Positions 33,324-42,426 are shown, counted from the stretch's first letter. The stretch: DNA of 64,000 bases from Pyrobaculum oguniense TE7 (GCA_000247545.1 CP003316.1:839233-903232); one strand, 5' to 3'. A program made the numbers and translations. The notes: generated by a model not told the origin, from the letters alone.

Positions 33324-33376
33324 GGTGCATCTTTGGCACCTTTTGTCTAATTTTTAAGGAAGGTTTCAACTTCCTT
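33324..33376 (+). promoter_or_regulatory. Two inverted repeats upstream of the TusA-SelD-DsrE operon
   Basis: GGTGC-ATCTTTG-GCACC (33324-33340) followed by TTTTG, and AAGGAAG-GTTTCAA-CTTCCTT (33356-33376), the second ending 2 nt before the ATG at 33379. The second hairpin could hide or replace a ribosome-binding site or serve as an operator. TATA-like AATTTTTAAG lies between them. Confidence 0.4.
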
Positions 33377-33378
33377 AC

Positions 33379-33627
33379 ATGTCGGAGGCCGTGCTGGTCG
33401 GCGACAATGTGTACGTGCTGGACTTAAAGGGCAGGGTCTGTCCTTATCCGCAACTGGCCACGCTGAGGGCTATCAGAGCCCTTCCTCCTGGATCAACACT
33501 TGAGGTGATTACGGACAACCCGCCGAGTTGCGAAAACGTCCCAGCGGTGGCGAGGCGCGAGGGGAAGGAGGTGCTGGGGGTGTTCGAGGTGGAGCCCGGA
33601 GTGTGGAAGATCGTGATTAGGCTATGA
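33379..33627 (+). CDS. tusA: TusA-family sulfur carrier (operon with SelD-like fusion)
   Basis: 82 residues. LDLKGRVCPYPQLATLRAI carries the CPxP motif (Cys22) and GSTLEVITDNPPSCENVPAVARREG completes the TusA fold; a second cysteine lies at PSCEN. The stop overlaps the start of the SelD-like gene (ATGA), so they are cotranslated. In bacteria, TusA/YedF-like proteins are also linked with selenium genes, in keeping with the neighbour. Confidence 0.9.
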   Translation: MSEAVLVGDNVYVLDLKGRVCPYPQLATLRAIRALPPGSTLEVITDNPPSCENVPAVARREGKEVLGVFEVEPGVWKIVIRL

Positions 33628-35324
33628 GCCTGGAGAGGTTTAGGGAGAGGGTGAGGCTGTATAGAGAGGCGGGCATCGCCCTGGAGTCGTTGTCGCTGGG
33701 GTGCTCGGTGAAGGTAGACCTCTACAACGTCTTGTACCCAGCCCTCCAGCTGTTGAAAGACGAGGTGTACAAGCTGAACCTCGTCATCGCGCCGAGGGAA
33801 GACGCGGCGATAATGCCAGGTGAGGGCGCCTACCTAAGGCGGTATTTCCTCAACACGGAGGAGCCGTGGCTGGAGCCCAGCGAGATTGAGAAGCTGGCCC
33901 CCACTGTGGCTATTGTGCTGGCCCAGCTCTACATGGGAAAGGCCGCCTCTGCAGACGTCTTTGCCAAGTACGTAGCCAAGCTCTACAAGGCCCTTGGCTC
34001 CTCGAGGCACAAGGTGTGGCTTGGCAAGGGGCATAGCATAGTCAGCACCAAGAAGGGGGCTGAGTTCTTCATGGTCGACTTCATCAAGGCGGAGGGGTCT
34101 AGGGGCTACGTCGTCGCCAACAACGACACGATACAAGTCATCGACCCTTCTGAGGATCTAGACTCGCAACTACAAATAGCCGTGGCGGTGAACAACGCGC
34201 TCAACGACCTCTTCACCAAGGGCGCCTGGAAGGACTTGCACATAGCCCCGGTATACGACGGGCCCAGCGCCTATAAGGCCTCCATAAAGGCGAAGGTGGA
34301 GGGCTACGTCTCGGCGCTGGGAAAGCTGGTGGAGGCGCCGCAGCCTGATATGGGCTACCTCCTCCTCGGCGCAACGGCCTACGCCTATCTCGACAGGGAG
34401 CCTCCCCTCTTCTACAAACAGCTAGACGAGGGCTTCGTGGTGATCGTCACGAGGCCCTTCGGCGAGCTGGCGTTCTTCACCACCTACGTCGCTGTCCACA
34501 CAGACGAATTCTTGTTGCAGAGGTTTGAAAGGGAGGTTATGTCACTGGAGCAGTTCGAGAGGGAGAAGCGGAGGGTGCTGGAGGTCATGGCCACGCCCAA
34601 CTTGGAGGTGGCTAAGGCGATCTACGAGTTCCTCCCCGACTTGGGCGAGGCCTTCGACCCCGCAAGCCACATCGCCGCCACTATCGACGTGTCGGGGCCC
34701 GGCATATTTGTGTTTAAGGAGGTGGCTGAAAAAGCCGGCGTCGATATAAGGCTACTCGACGTGCCTCTTATGTCCGATCGAATCTCGGCATTCGCCGCGG
34801 AGAACTACGTCATGCCCGACGCTACAGCTGGCACCAACGGCGCAATCGCCATCTTTGCCCACAAGCGGCTAGCCGACGAGCTGATCCAGAGGCTGTCCAA
34901 GGCGCCGCACGCAAGGCCTTTGGTAATAGGCGAGGTCGTGGGCAAGGGGGAGGGGAGGCTTGTGGTGCCCGAGTGGGCACTTAAGTACATCTCCAGCAAC
35001 AAGCTGAGGGAGAAGCTGGGCGCCCGCCAAATCCTCGGCGGCCTTTCCAACGTGGTATCAAGGCCTGTGAGGGCTGTGGCGTATGTAGAGGGGAGAGTCC
35101 AGGGCGTGGGGTTCCGGCCCATGGCCCGGGCCAGGGCAAAGGCCCTATCCCTCGTGGGCTACGCCAAGAACCTCCCCGACGGCAGGGTTGAGGTGGTTGT
35201 GGAAGGCGACGAGGAGAGGGTTAGGAAGTTCGTGGAGGAGCTGTGCCGCGGCTTCGACGACTGCCGCGTCTCGGCGGCTTACAGCCCCGCCACGGGCGAG
35301 TTCAAGGATTTCGAAATTATATGA
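33624..35324 (+). CDS. SelD-like (PurM-superfamily) kinase fused to acylphosphatase
   Basis: 566 residues. Residues about 20-480 look like an AIR-synthase/SelD-superfamily protein: Cys27-x-x-Lys30 (LGCSVK) reproduces the Cys-x-x-Lys pair essential in E. coli SelD, REDAAIM resembles the ATP/metal-binding DDAA motif, and ATIDVSGPGIFVFKEVAEK fits the C-terminal domain. Residues about 481-566 are a complete acylphosphatase: EGRVQGVGFRP with the catalytic Arg and KNLPDGRVEVVVEG with the Asn. A selenophosphate-like (or thiophosphate-like) product is conceivable, but no selenium gene is visible. Encoded between TusA and DsrE with ATGA overlaps on both sides. Confidence 0.75.
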   Translation: MSLERFRERVRLYREAGIALESLSLGCSVKVDLYNVLYPALQLLKDEVYKLNLVIAPREDAAIMPGEGAYLRRYFLNTEEPWLEPSEIEKLAPTVAIVLAQLYMGKAASADVFAKYVAKLYKALGSSRHKVWLGKGHSIVSTKKGAEFFMVDFIKAEGSRGYVVANNDTIQVIDPSEDLDSQLQIAVAVNNALNDLFTKGAWKDLHIAPVYDGPSAYKASIKAKVEGYVSALGKLVEAPQPDMGYLLLGATAYAYLDREPPLFYKQLDEGFVVIVTRPFGELAFFTTYVAVHTDEFLLQRFEREVMSLEQFEREKRRVLEVMATPNLEVAKAIYEFLPDLGEAFDPASHIAATIDVSGPGIFVFKEVAEKAGVDIRLLDVPLMSDRISAFAAENYVMPDATAGTNGAIAIFAHKRLADELIQRLSKAPHARPLVIGEVVGKGEGRLVVPEWALKYISSNKLREKLGARQILGGLSNVVSRPVRAVAYVEGRVQGVGFRPMARARAKALSLVGYAKNLPDGRVEVVVEGDEERVRKFVEELCRGFDDCRVSAAYSPATGEFKDFEII

Positions 35325-35689
35325 AGGTGGGAATTATCGTAGCGGCGGACGACCCCATGCGCCTCTACGCGGCGGCCACCTACGCAGCCACTGAGCTGGC
35401 AAGGGGGAACGAAGTGGGCATCTTCGTCACCGGGAGAGCCGTCCCCCTCTTTGCCAAGGGCTACCACGGCGACTACCCTGAGAGGAGGAGGATGGAGGAA
35501 CTGGGGGTTACCTGGGCAGCAATTCTAAAAGAGGCAAAGCAACTGGGCTTAACCATCGCTGTGTGCGAAACCGTTGCGAAGATATATGGCCTTGGACTAG
35601 GCGACTTCAAGACGCTGGACATCGTGGACGAGGTGACGTCGATGTACACCTTTCTCGAAAAATTTGGAGAGAAGGTGGTGGTCTTTTAG
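35321..35689 (+). CDS. DsrE-family protein downstream of the SelD-like fusion
   Basis: 122 residues from the ATG overlapping the previous stop. DsrE fold: KVGIIVAADDPMRLYAAATYA, then EVGIFVTGRAVPLF, TWAAILKEAKQLGLTIAVCETVAK with the single conserved cysteine, and IVDEVTSMYTFLEK. It would accept sulfane sulfur from TusA. The three-gene operon TusA - SelD-like/acylphosphatase - DsrE looks like one sulfur (or selenium) activation unit. Confidence 0.85.
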   Translation: MKVGIIVAADDPMRLYAAATYAATELARGNEVGIFVTGRAVPLFAKGYHGDYPERRRMEELGVTWAAILKEAKQLGLTIAVCETVAKIYGLGLGDFKTLDIVDEVTSMYTFLEKFGEKVVVF

Positions 35690-35796
35690 ATCATTCTGGT
35701 GACAGCGCTTGGTATAGGGAAAAGGCGGTATTGGCGGCTCTCTACCCCCCTGCGTGGTGGATGCGGAGACGTGTCGAGACGCAACAAAATTCGCCT

Positions 35797-36060
35797 CTAA
35801 AAATCGCCACTTCCCCTCTCCACCACCCCGTACCCCATCCTCCTAGTCTCTTCTACTTTGGCGGCTTCGTCGTCCGTATAGACAATAAGCCACGCCTCCT
35901 CAACCCTGCCCCAGTGCTTTACGATGTACTGCTCGGCGAGGCCCTTGGCAAACCCCGCCGGCACCCCATCCCTCCGCTCTATCTCCTCCCACGTGCAATC
36001 CTTGACAGCCGGCGCGATTAGCGTTTCAAACACGGCGCCAGCCTTTGCGGCCTTCCGCAC
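35797..36060 (-). CDS. Protein of unknown function
   Basis: 87 residues from GTG. VKDCTWEEIERRDGVPAGFAKGLAEQYIVKHWG then AWLIVYTDDEAAKVEETRRMGYGVVERG; one cysteine. Compact, mixed alpha/beta. No family recognised. Divergent from the mercury genes by about 160 bp, so it could be related to their control, but it shows no helix-turn-helix that I can defend. Confidence 0.45.
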   Translation of the reverse strand: MRKAAKAGAVFETLIAPAVKDCTWEEIERRDGVPAGFAKGLAEQYIVKHWGRVEEAWLIVYTDDEAAKVEETRRMGYGVVERGSGDF

Positions 36061-36220
36061 TTTTTCACCTCTACTTCAACCCACCTTCGTTGCGGCCTCG
36101 TACTCCGATGGCGCCGCTTCTTCATCTCATCGCGTCTATGTCTTAGCGCGACGTTTTGCGCTTCTTGGACGTGTACGACAGTGTATGATTAGTTTTAAAT
36201 AGAAAGGAGAACAATATGCT

Positions 36221-36391
36221 ATGGAAATAGACCCGGTCTGCGGCATGCACGTAGATCCCACGAGGGCGAGGTACAAAACTCTGTACAAGGGCAAGGTGTA
36301 CTACTTCTGCTCAGCTGTGTGCAAGGAGGAGTTCGAAAAGCGACCTGACTTCTACCTCCAACACGGCCCACAAGGGATGCCGCACCGCTGA
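36221..36391 (+). CDS. YHS/TRASH-domain small metal-binding protein (MerH-like)
   Basis: 56 residues. DPVCGMHVDP near the start and YYFCSAVCKEEFEKRP make the YHS/TRASH metal-binding unit (three cysteines). AGGAG is at 36205-36209 and TTTTAAATA at 36192-36200. The merA-like gene starts 3 nt after its stop. In Sulfolobus the TRASH protein MerH, encoded with merA, carries mercury to the reductase or the regulator; the same arrangement is seen here. Confidence 0.8.
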   Translation: MEIDPVCGMHVDPTRARYKTLYKGKVYYFCSAVCKEEFEKRPDFYLQHGPQGMPHR

Positions 36392-36394
36392 GCT

Positions 36395-37784
36395 GTGTAC
36401 GACCTAGTTGTGCTTGGCGGCGGCTCGGCGGGCTTCGCCGCGGCTATAAAAGCCTCGGAGCTCGGGGCCAAGGTCGTAATTGTAAACGCCGGCCTGCCGC
36501 CGGGAGGCACATGCGTAAACGTGGGATGCGTCCCAACCAAGTTTTTAGTCAAAGCCGCCGAGGCGCTCCGCTGGGTTCATGCCTACTTCCCTGAGGCCAA
36601 CCTCAAGCCATCGCTGAGGCGCCTCTTGGCGGAGGCCGCGGAGACGTCGGCAAGGCTGAGGAAGGAGAAGTACGTAGACCTCCTCGACTACTACGGCATT
36701 GAGTACATAGAGGGGAGAGGGGTCTTGGCCGGGCAGGGTGAAGGTGGAGGGTAGGGGTGTGCTCGAGGGTAAGAGGGTGGTAGTAGCGACGGGGTCTAGG
36801 CCGGCTGTGCCTAACATAAAGGGGCTAGGCGAAGTGGTCTACTACACAAACGAGAAGTTATTCGACTTGGGTGAGCCGTCTAGCGTGGCGTTTGTTGGAG
36901 GGGGCGCGGTGGCTGTGGAGCTGGCCCAGGCCTTGAATAGGCTGGGGGTCAAGACGGCGATAGTGGCCAGGGGGAGGCTGTTGAAGTACGAGGAGGAGAT
37001 GGCCTCACAGTTCATGGAGGAGGTGCTCAAGGAGGAGGGGGTCGAGGTGGTACGCGACGAGGCCGTGGCCGTTAGGAGGGCTGACGGCGGCGTCGAGGTG
37101 GAGACTAGGGGCGGCAGGAGGATAAGAGCGGAGGCGCTTTTCGTCGCGGCGGGGAGGGTGCCCAACAGCGAGGCGGCGGGGGGTCTGCTTGAGCTCAACT
37201 CAGACGGCTCGATTAGGGTGAACAAGAGGCTGGAGACCTCCATGCCGGGGGTCTACGCCGCAGGCGACGTGGCGGGAGGGGTTTGGCTCAGGGGCGGTCG
37301 CTACGCGGAAAACGCGGCGGCGAGGCAAGGCACGATTGCCGCAGTAAACGCCTTAGGCGGCCACGAGGAGTACAACCCTGCCGCCGTGCCCAGAGTAGTT
37401 TTCACTGACCCTCCTGTGGCTTCGGTGGGGATAAGCGAGGATGAGATGATAGCTTCGGGGATAGGCTGTAGATGCGCCGCGGTGCCCATTGACGTGGTGG
37501 CGGCGGCGTGGGCCTCCAAGCGCACTTCCGGCTTCATCAAGATAAACACCTACCCCGAGACGTGGTGGGTTTCCATGAAGGGGGGCAAAATAGCCGGCGC
37601 CGTCGTGGCGGCTCCCCACGCCGAGGAGTTAATACACGTCTTCGCCATTGCCGTCAAGCTGGGGTTGAGGATAGGCGACTTGGCGGAGCTGGTACCCGCC
37701 TTCCCCTCCTTCGGCGAGGCTCTGAGGGCTGCCGCCCTCGCCTTTGAGAAAGACGTCTCTAAGCTAAGCTGTTGTGCAGGTTAA
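36395..37784 (+). pseudogene. merA: Mercuric reductase gene split by a frameshift
   Basis: From a GTG, the first frame (36395-36754) encodes VVLGGGSAGFAAAIKA (FAD) and the redox-active GGTCVNVGCVPTK. The second frame continues seamlessly from VKVEGRGVLEGKRVVVATGSRP to the C-terminus and ends KLSCCAG, the vicinal cysteine pair that defines MerA within the dihydrolipoamide dehydrogenase family. The frames join near 36734, where one extra base in GCCGGGCAGGG would explain the shift. Without it, a protein of about 463 residues would be made. Recent decay, a sequence error or frameshifting are all possible. Confidence 0.85.
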
Positions 37785-38128
37785 AGACATTGCACTAACA
37801 ACAGGATACGTCTCCCTGTCTCCGTAGCCGTGTCAAGGATTGTTAAACCCCCTAATATGCCGCTGCGGTGTAGAGCTCCGACAACTGCACGCCAGCCTCC
37901 CGAAAATCAGGCGTAGCAGGACAACTAATAGTAATCTTTAAAGGGCGCCCCCTTGTGTTAGGAGGCGTAAAAACTCCGCCTAGTGGGCCCATCGACCTAA
38001 AATCGCGTTGCGAGGCGCAGGATGGACCCATTTGCGTAACGCGCAACTGGTCCCGGCAGTTCTAAACGCCGTAGCTAACGTGGAGAAGGTGTTTTGGAAA
38101 TTATTTTTGGCGATATCGCCAATATTTC
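37785..38128. other. Intergenic region with a palindrome, no gene recognised
   Basis: 344 bp after the merA remnant. No open frame or RNA gene that I can support. A weak stem (AGGCG...CGCCT, near 37960-37980) and, at the end, a 16-bp palindrome listed separately. Confidence 0.5.
38107..38122 (+). promoter_or_regulatory. 16-bp perfect palindrome before the DUF255 gene
   Basis: TTGGCGATATCGCCAA is fully self-complementary and ends 6 nt before the ATG at 38129. It overlaps where transcription or translation of the leader would begin, so it could be an operator or a start-blocking hairpin. It was not seen at other promoters here. Confidence 0.4.
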
Positions 38129-40114
38129 ATGGACAGAGAGGCGTGTTTGAGGAGGTCTACGTCGCCCTTTGTGTTGGATGGGCTGAGGAGCAAGGTGCAG
38201 TGGTGGGCGTGGTGCGAGGAGGCTTTCCAGAAGGCGAGGGCGGAGGACAAGCCTATATTAGTAGACGTGGGCGCCGTCTGGTGCCATTGGTGCCACGTGA
38301 TGGACGAGACGACGTACGATGACGACGAGGTTGCCGATATCATAAACAAGCATTTCGTGCCGATTAAGGTAGATCGGGACGAGAGGCCCGACGTAGATCG
38401 CCGTCTGCAAGAATATGCGGTTTTAATTAGCGGCCAGGCTGGTTGGCCCCTCACCGTCTTCATGACGCCGGAGGGGGAGGTGATCTGGGCCGCCACGTAT
38501 CTCCCGCCGAGGGACTACGGCGGCTTGCCGGGGATGGCCAAAGTGCTGAGGGCTGTTCTGGAGGCGTACAGGGCGAAGAGGGGCGATATCAAGAAGATGG
38601 CGGAGGATCTCTCTAAGGAGATAGCGGCGTGGCACAGCCCTTCGGAGGCCGAGCTTGACCGCTCCGTCCAACTTGACATACTGGCGTCGCTGGCCGCTTC
38701 CTTCGACGAGGAGTACGGCGGCTTCGGCACGGCGCCTAAGTTCCCGCCGATCACCCAGCTGGATCTGTTGCTGTTGCGGCATTTCTACGACGGGAAGTCG
38801 GTGTACGGTAAGATGGCCCAGGCGACCTTGAGGGCCATGGCGCGGGGAGGGGTCTACGACCAGGTGGGCGGCGGCTTCTTCCGCTACTCCACTGACCGCC
38901 TATGGCTCATCCCCCACTACGAGAAGCTCCTGATAGACAACGCAGAGCTGTTGTCGCTCTACGCGAGGGCATACGCCCACTTTGGCGACCAGCTGTATAG
39001 AAAAACTGCGGCGGGGATCATTAAGTGGCTCGACGAGTTCATGAGGGATCCCAGCGGCGGCTACTACGCCAGCCAAGACGCCGACGTCGACGGGGAGGAG
39101 GGCGCCTACTACCGCTGGACGGAGGACGAGCTTAAGGAGGCCCTGGGCGATCTCTTTCCCAAAGCGGCTGAGATGTTCGGCCTATATGAGTTTAAGTGGC
39201 CCGAGGGGCGTGCTACCCTAAGCATAGTTAGGATTGTGCCGGAAGCCGACTTGATCCTTGAGAGGCTGGCAGAGGCCCGCAAGGCGAGGAAGCCTCCGAG
39301 GGTGGACACCACGATTTACGCCGGTTGGAGCTGCGCCATGGCGAAGGCGGAGCTGGAGGCGAGCCGACTGGCGGGGATAGGGGACAAGGAGTTCGCCTTG
39401 AAGACTCTTGACAAGATTAGGAGGGAGGCGTGGGACGGCTCGAGGCTGGCCCGCGGGCTTAGGGGCGGGGGGCCCGTGGGGGAGGGAGTTCTGGAAGACT
39501 ACGCCTACTGCGCCTTAGCCGCGCTGGAGGCCTACTCCCACACCGGCAGATACCTGGACTGGGGCGTAGAGGTGGCGGGGGCGATGGTGGATAGGTTCCT
39601 AGACCAGGGAGGGTTTAGAGATGTGGAGAGGCCAGACCCCGTGTTGAAGACGCCGCACTACCCCGTGGCTGATACCCCCAACTACTCGGGGAACGCACTG
39701 GCCATATTGGCGTGCGACCTTCTGCACTACGCCACGGGTATCCGCAAGTTTAGAGACGCGGCAGAGAGGGCTTTGAAGGCGCTGGCGGGCAAGCTGGCGA
39801 GGCTAGGGCCCTCCGCCGCCGGGTTGGCCATCGCCCTGGACGCCCACTTGGCCGAGCCTCCCCGGACGGTGGTTGTGGGCTCCGCCGAGGAGCTTCTGAG
39901 GGCGGCCCTTGCGGCGTACCGCCCCCTGCACGTGGTGATGCCTGTGGCAAGCGGCTGGGACTACCCCGAGCCCTCCATAAAGGCCATGCTGGCGGGGCCG
40001 AAGCCGGCGGCCTACGTCTGCGCTTGGGGAGCTTGCTCCATGCCGATATCCGACCCGGGGAGGCTGGGGGAGGCCGTTAGGCGGTTTAGGAGGGAGGCCT
40101 ACAGACTGGAATAA
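38129..40114 (+). CDS. DUF255 thioredoxin-domain protein (YyaL/SPATA20 family)
   Basis: 661 residues, standard length. The N-terminal thioredoxin-like domain has VDVGAVWCHWCHVMDETTY with the WCHWCH active-site motif and VKVDRDERPDVD. It is followed by an alpha/alpha-toroid glycosidase-like region (about 190-560; GGFGTAPKFPP, VGGGFFRYSTDRLWLIPHYEKL, YYASQDADVDGEEG). The molecular function of this widespread family is not established. Stands alone, with a palindrome just before the start. Confidence 0.9.
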   Translation: MDREACLRRSTSPFVLDGLRSKVQWWAWCEEAFQKARAEDKPILVDVGAVWCHWCHVMDETTYDDDEVADIINKHFVPIKVDRDERPDVDRRLQEYAVLISGQAGWPLTVFMTPEGEVIWAATYLPPRDYGGLPGMAKVLRAVLEAYRAKRGDIKKMAEDLSKEIAAWHSPSEAELDRSVQLDILASLAASFDEEYGGFGTAPKFPPITQLDLLLLRHFYDGKSVYGKMAQATLRAMARGGVYDQVGGGFFRYSTDRLWLIPHYEKLLIDNAELLSLYARAYAHFGDQLYRKTAAGIIKWLDEFMRDPSGGYYASQDADVDGEEGAYYRWTEDELKEALGDLFPKAAEMFGLYEFKWPEGRATLSIVRIVPEADLILERLAEARKARKPPRVDTTIYAGWSCAMAKAELEASRLAGIGDKEFALKTLDKIRREAWDGSRLARGLRGGGPVGEGVLEDYAYCALAALEAYSHTGRYLDWGVEVAGAMVDRFLDQGGFRDVERPDPVLKTPHYPVADTPNYSGNALAILACDLLHYATGIRKFRDAAERALKALAGKLARLGPSAAGLAIALDAHLAEPPRTVVVGSAEELLRAALAAYRPLHVVMPVASGWDYPEPSIKAMLAGPKPAAYVCAWGACSMPISDPGRLGEAVRRFRREAYRLE

Positions 40115-40219
40115 AGACTTTCGCTACCTTTAGAAACGGCTCTGCGTTGGTTGTGTAAAATTTTTATAGATGTAAACTTTATTACATTTCGAACAACTTT
40201 TATAAATTCAGCTCGAGAT

Positions 40220-40711
40220 ATGGATATGCCACTGCCGGTGGGAACCAAAGCTCCGGACTTCGAGTTGCTTAACGAGGACTTGAAGCCAGTGAGGTTGTCC
40301 GAGGTGCTTAAGAAAGGGAAGCCCGTGGTGTTGCTGTTCTTCCCGGGAGCGTTTACCTCGGTCTGCACCAAGGAGTTGTGCACGTTTAGGGACAAAATGG
40401 CGCTTCTCAACAAGGCCAACGCCGAGGTCTTGGCCATATCTGTGGACAGCCCCTTCGCGCTCAAGGCCTTCAAAGAAGCGAACCGCCTCAACTTCCCGTT
40501 GCTGTCGGACTACAACAGGATAGTGATAGGCATGTACGACGTGGTGCAAGCCAACCTCTTGGGCCTGCCGCTCTACCACTTGGCGAAGAGGGCTGTCTAC
40601 ATAATCGATAAAGAGGGGGTTATCCGCTACGTCTGGTACTCGGACGATCCAAGAAACGAGCCTCCGTACGACGAGGTGATAAAAGAGGCGGAGAAGATCG
40701 GACAATCGTAA
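40220..40711 (+). CDS. Peroxiredoxin (AhpC/TSA family)
   Basis: 163 residues from the ATG at 40220 (or 161 from 40226). The start follows TTTTATAAATT by about 15-20 nt; the longer open frame contains that TATA box and is rejected. VVLLFFPGAFTSVCTKELCTFRD has the peroxidatic cysteine (PGAFTSVC) and a possible resolving cysteine five residues on. LLSDYNRIVIGMYDV completes the family pattern. Reduces hydroperoxides in the cytoplasm; useful to an anaerobe meeting oxygen. Confidence 0.9.
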   Translation: MDMPLPVGTKAPDFELLNEDLKPVRLSEVLKKGKPVVLLFFPGAFTSVCTKELCTFRDKMALLNKANAEVLAISVDSPFALKAFKEANRLNFPLLSDYNRIVIGMYDVVQANLLGLPLYHLAKRAVYIIDKEGVIRYVWYSDDPRNEPPYDEVIKEAEKIGQS

Positions 40712-40755
40712 GCCCACATTTTTCAACATTTTTAAATACACAACAACTTTTTCAC

Positions 40756-41187
40756 ATGGAATTGAAAATTGCAGTGGCGGTGGATAAGGACGGCGTAGTT
40801 TTCCCCGGCCACTTCGCCCACGCCCCGGTATACAGGATTTACAAATATAGCAACGGCCGTCTTGAACTGGTGGAGGAGAGGAGAAACCCGCTGGGGGACG
40901 TGCCAGATCTAGATCATGGTCACCACATATCTAGGCTCAATACTGACTTCGAGGGGGAGTCGCCGGAGACGCCGCCGGCGCATGGACTGCCCAAATACCA
41001 GTGGCTTAGGAGCCGAGTGCTACCAGACGTCTCAGTGGTAATAGCAGGTGGGGCATGCCAGACCAGCTACAGGTACTTCACTTCAGAGGGCGTCAAACTA
41101 CTATTCACAGACCCTGTAGACGTGGAAACGCTTGAAGCATACGTGACCCAGAATAGGGAAGAGTTCGAACAGGCATTGAGGGAGTAG
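40756..41187 (+). CDS. NifX/NifB-type dinitrogenase cofactor domain protein
   Basis: 143 residues. IAVAVDKDGVVFPGHFAHAPVYRIYKY is the typical start of the Nitro_FeMo-Co (NifX/NifY/NafY) fold, with VVIAGGACQTSYRYF as the later strand-turn and a central histidine-rich insertion DLDHGHHISR. Small members occur in many archaea without nitrogenase, presumably handling metal-sulfur clusters. TATA-like TTTAAATACAC is about 25 nt upstream. Confidence 0.8.
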   Translation: MELKIAVAVDKDGVVFPGHFAHAPVYRIYKYSNGRLELVEERRNPLGDVPDLDHGHHISRLNTDFEGESPETPPAHGLPKYQWLRSRVLPDVSVVIAGGACQTSYRYFTSEGVKLLFTDPVDVETLEAYVTQNREEFEQALRE

Positions 41188-41690
41188 AGAGATTAACGGC
41201 ATTTGAGGAATATCGCCGCACCGCGAGTATGTTGCAACCCTTTTATTTTTGTTAACTAGTAAAGCTCACGGCATCACCCTCTTTATCTATCCTCTTTAAC
41301 CACCTGGTCTAAACCCACGCGTAGACTCCCAGCACGCACTGATTAGGGCTATTTACGCAATCCTTTACGACGCGGTACATGCACGAGCTACGCCGCCGGC
41401 GAGCGGGCAAGAGAAGTATAGGAGGTGGCTGGGATATGTGGGGGATGCAATTTGTTGATGGCCTACTTTAATATGGTGTCTTGACAAAAGCGGTTGCGCA
41501 TTATTTACAGAGGCTGGAAGGTGGGTTGTGATGAATTGCCCCAGTGCATTAAGTGGGTGTAGCTGTTTGAATTAATTTTGAGTTCATTACTTCATTATAA
41601 ATTTCATATTTACTTAATACTATTTACATTGTTAATGCTTTAAGATTGACAACGTGGTTGTACCATGGCTGGTTTCTAGATGGCCAACTC
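41188..41690. other. Intergenic region, possible gene remnant
   Basis: About 500 bp. The plus-strand stretch near 41340-41450 can be read as AIYAILYDAVHARATPPASGQEKYRRWLGYVGD before a stop, which looks protein-like but is not tied to a family. The last 150 bp are AT-rich. No RNA gene or terminator hairpin that I can defend. Confidence 0.4.
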
Positions 41691-41699
41691 GGCTGATGC

Positions 41700-42426
41700 T
41701 GTGTTTCCCTTTCAGCCGGTATAACTGTGTTAATGGGTCTTTTATTCATATTAGCTTTTAGAGACCGCCTCAGCGAGACCAAGGTGGCGTTTTTGCAGGC
41801 TGTTGCAGGCGGCATTTTGGCCTACTTGGCCATGGGGATGGGCCACAGCGCGGTTGAGTATGTGGAAGAGCTGGCCAAGTGGGAGACCGCCGGCGAATTC
41901 CTTATAGCCACCGTGGTGACTACAGCGGGCATGATTGTCAACCTCGCCGTGCTTTCCTGTGTGGAGCAAAATATCTCAACGTTGAGGGGCTTGAGGCACT
42001 CGTTACTCGTGGCGACTGTCATTGCCGTGGCGTTTGGAGTCCACGGCGTGGGGGAGGGCTTTCCAATTGCAGCTGCCCTCATGGGCGGATATGTCGCCCA
42101 GGCATATCTGTTCGCCATCGGCTTTGCCGTGCACAACTTCAAGGAGGGGTTCAGAAAAGCAGGGCCCGTAATAGCCGACAGGAGGCTAAAACCGAGGCTC
42201 AGCACCCTCACCCTCCTAAGCCTTCAAGCCGGTAGTTCTAGGAGTTGCGGTGTGCTACGCAGGTGTGAACAGCGGGCTTTTCATATCAACTCTAAACACC
42301 TCAGCAACGGCGTCTATTGTCAATGCGATGCTCCACGTAAATCTCTACGCCACGGGTATGCTCGGAGGTGTGAAAAGCTTTCTCTTCTGGTCTGCAATCA
42401 TCGCCGACGTCGCCGCTGCGTTTTGA
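41700..42426 (+). pseudogene. Broken ZIP-like metal transporter gene
   Basis: The frame beginning near 41700 after an in-frame TGA encodes SLSAGITVLMGLLFILAF, a set of membrane spans and GVHGVGEGFPIAAALMGGY with AIGFAVHNFKEGF, the His/Glu-bearing spans typical of ZIP-family transporters. Around 42225 the frame shifts: the next frame gives VVLGVAVCYAGVNSGLFISTLN and ends MLGGVKSFLFWSAIIADVAAAF before TGA at 42424. No proper start is seen. Frame 1 alone would add a basic, non-membrane tail of about 60 residues. Confidence 0.65.

Noticed and set aside
33624-35324. Identification of the SelD-like protein as HypE
   Set aside because: HypE ends in a cysteine and has a different N-terminal motif; here the Cys-x-x-Lys pair and acylphosphatase end fit a SelD-like protein better.
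35563-36021. 152-codon plus-strand frame
   Set aside because: Overlaps the DsrE gene and the antisense of the 35797 gene, with low-complexity composition; a shadow.
41527-41533. GTGATGA, a possible C box of a C/D RNA
   Set aside because: No D or D' box (CTGA) at a proper distance and no terminal stem.
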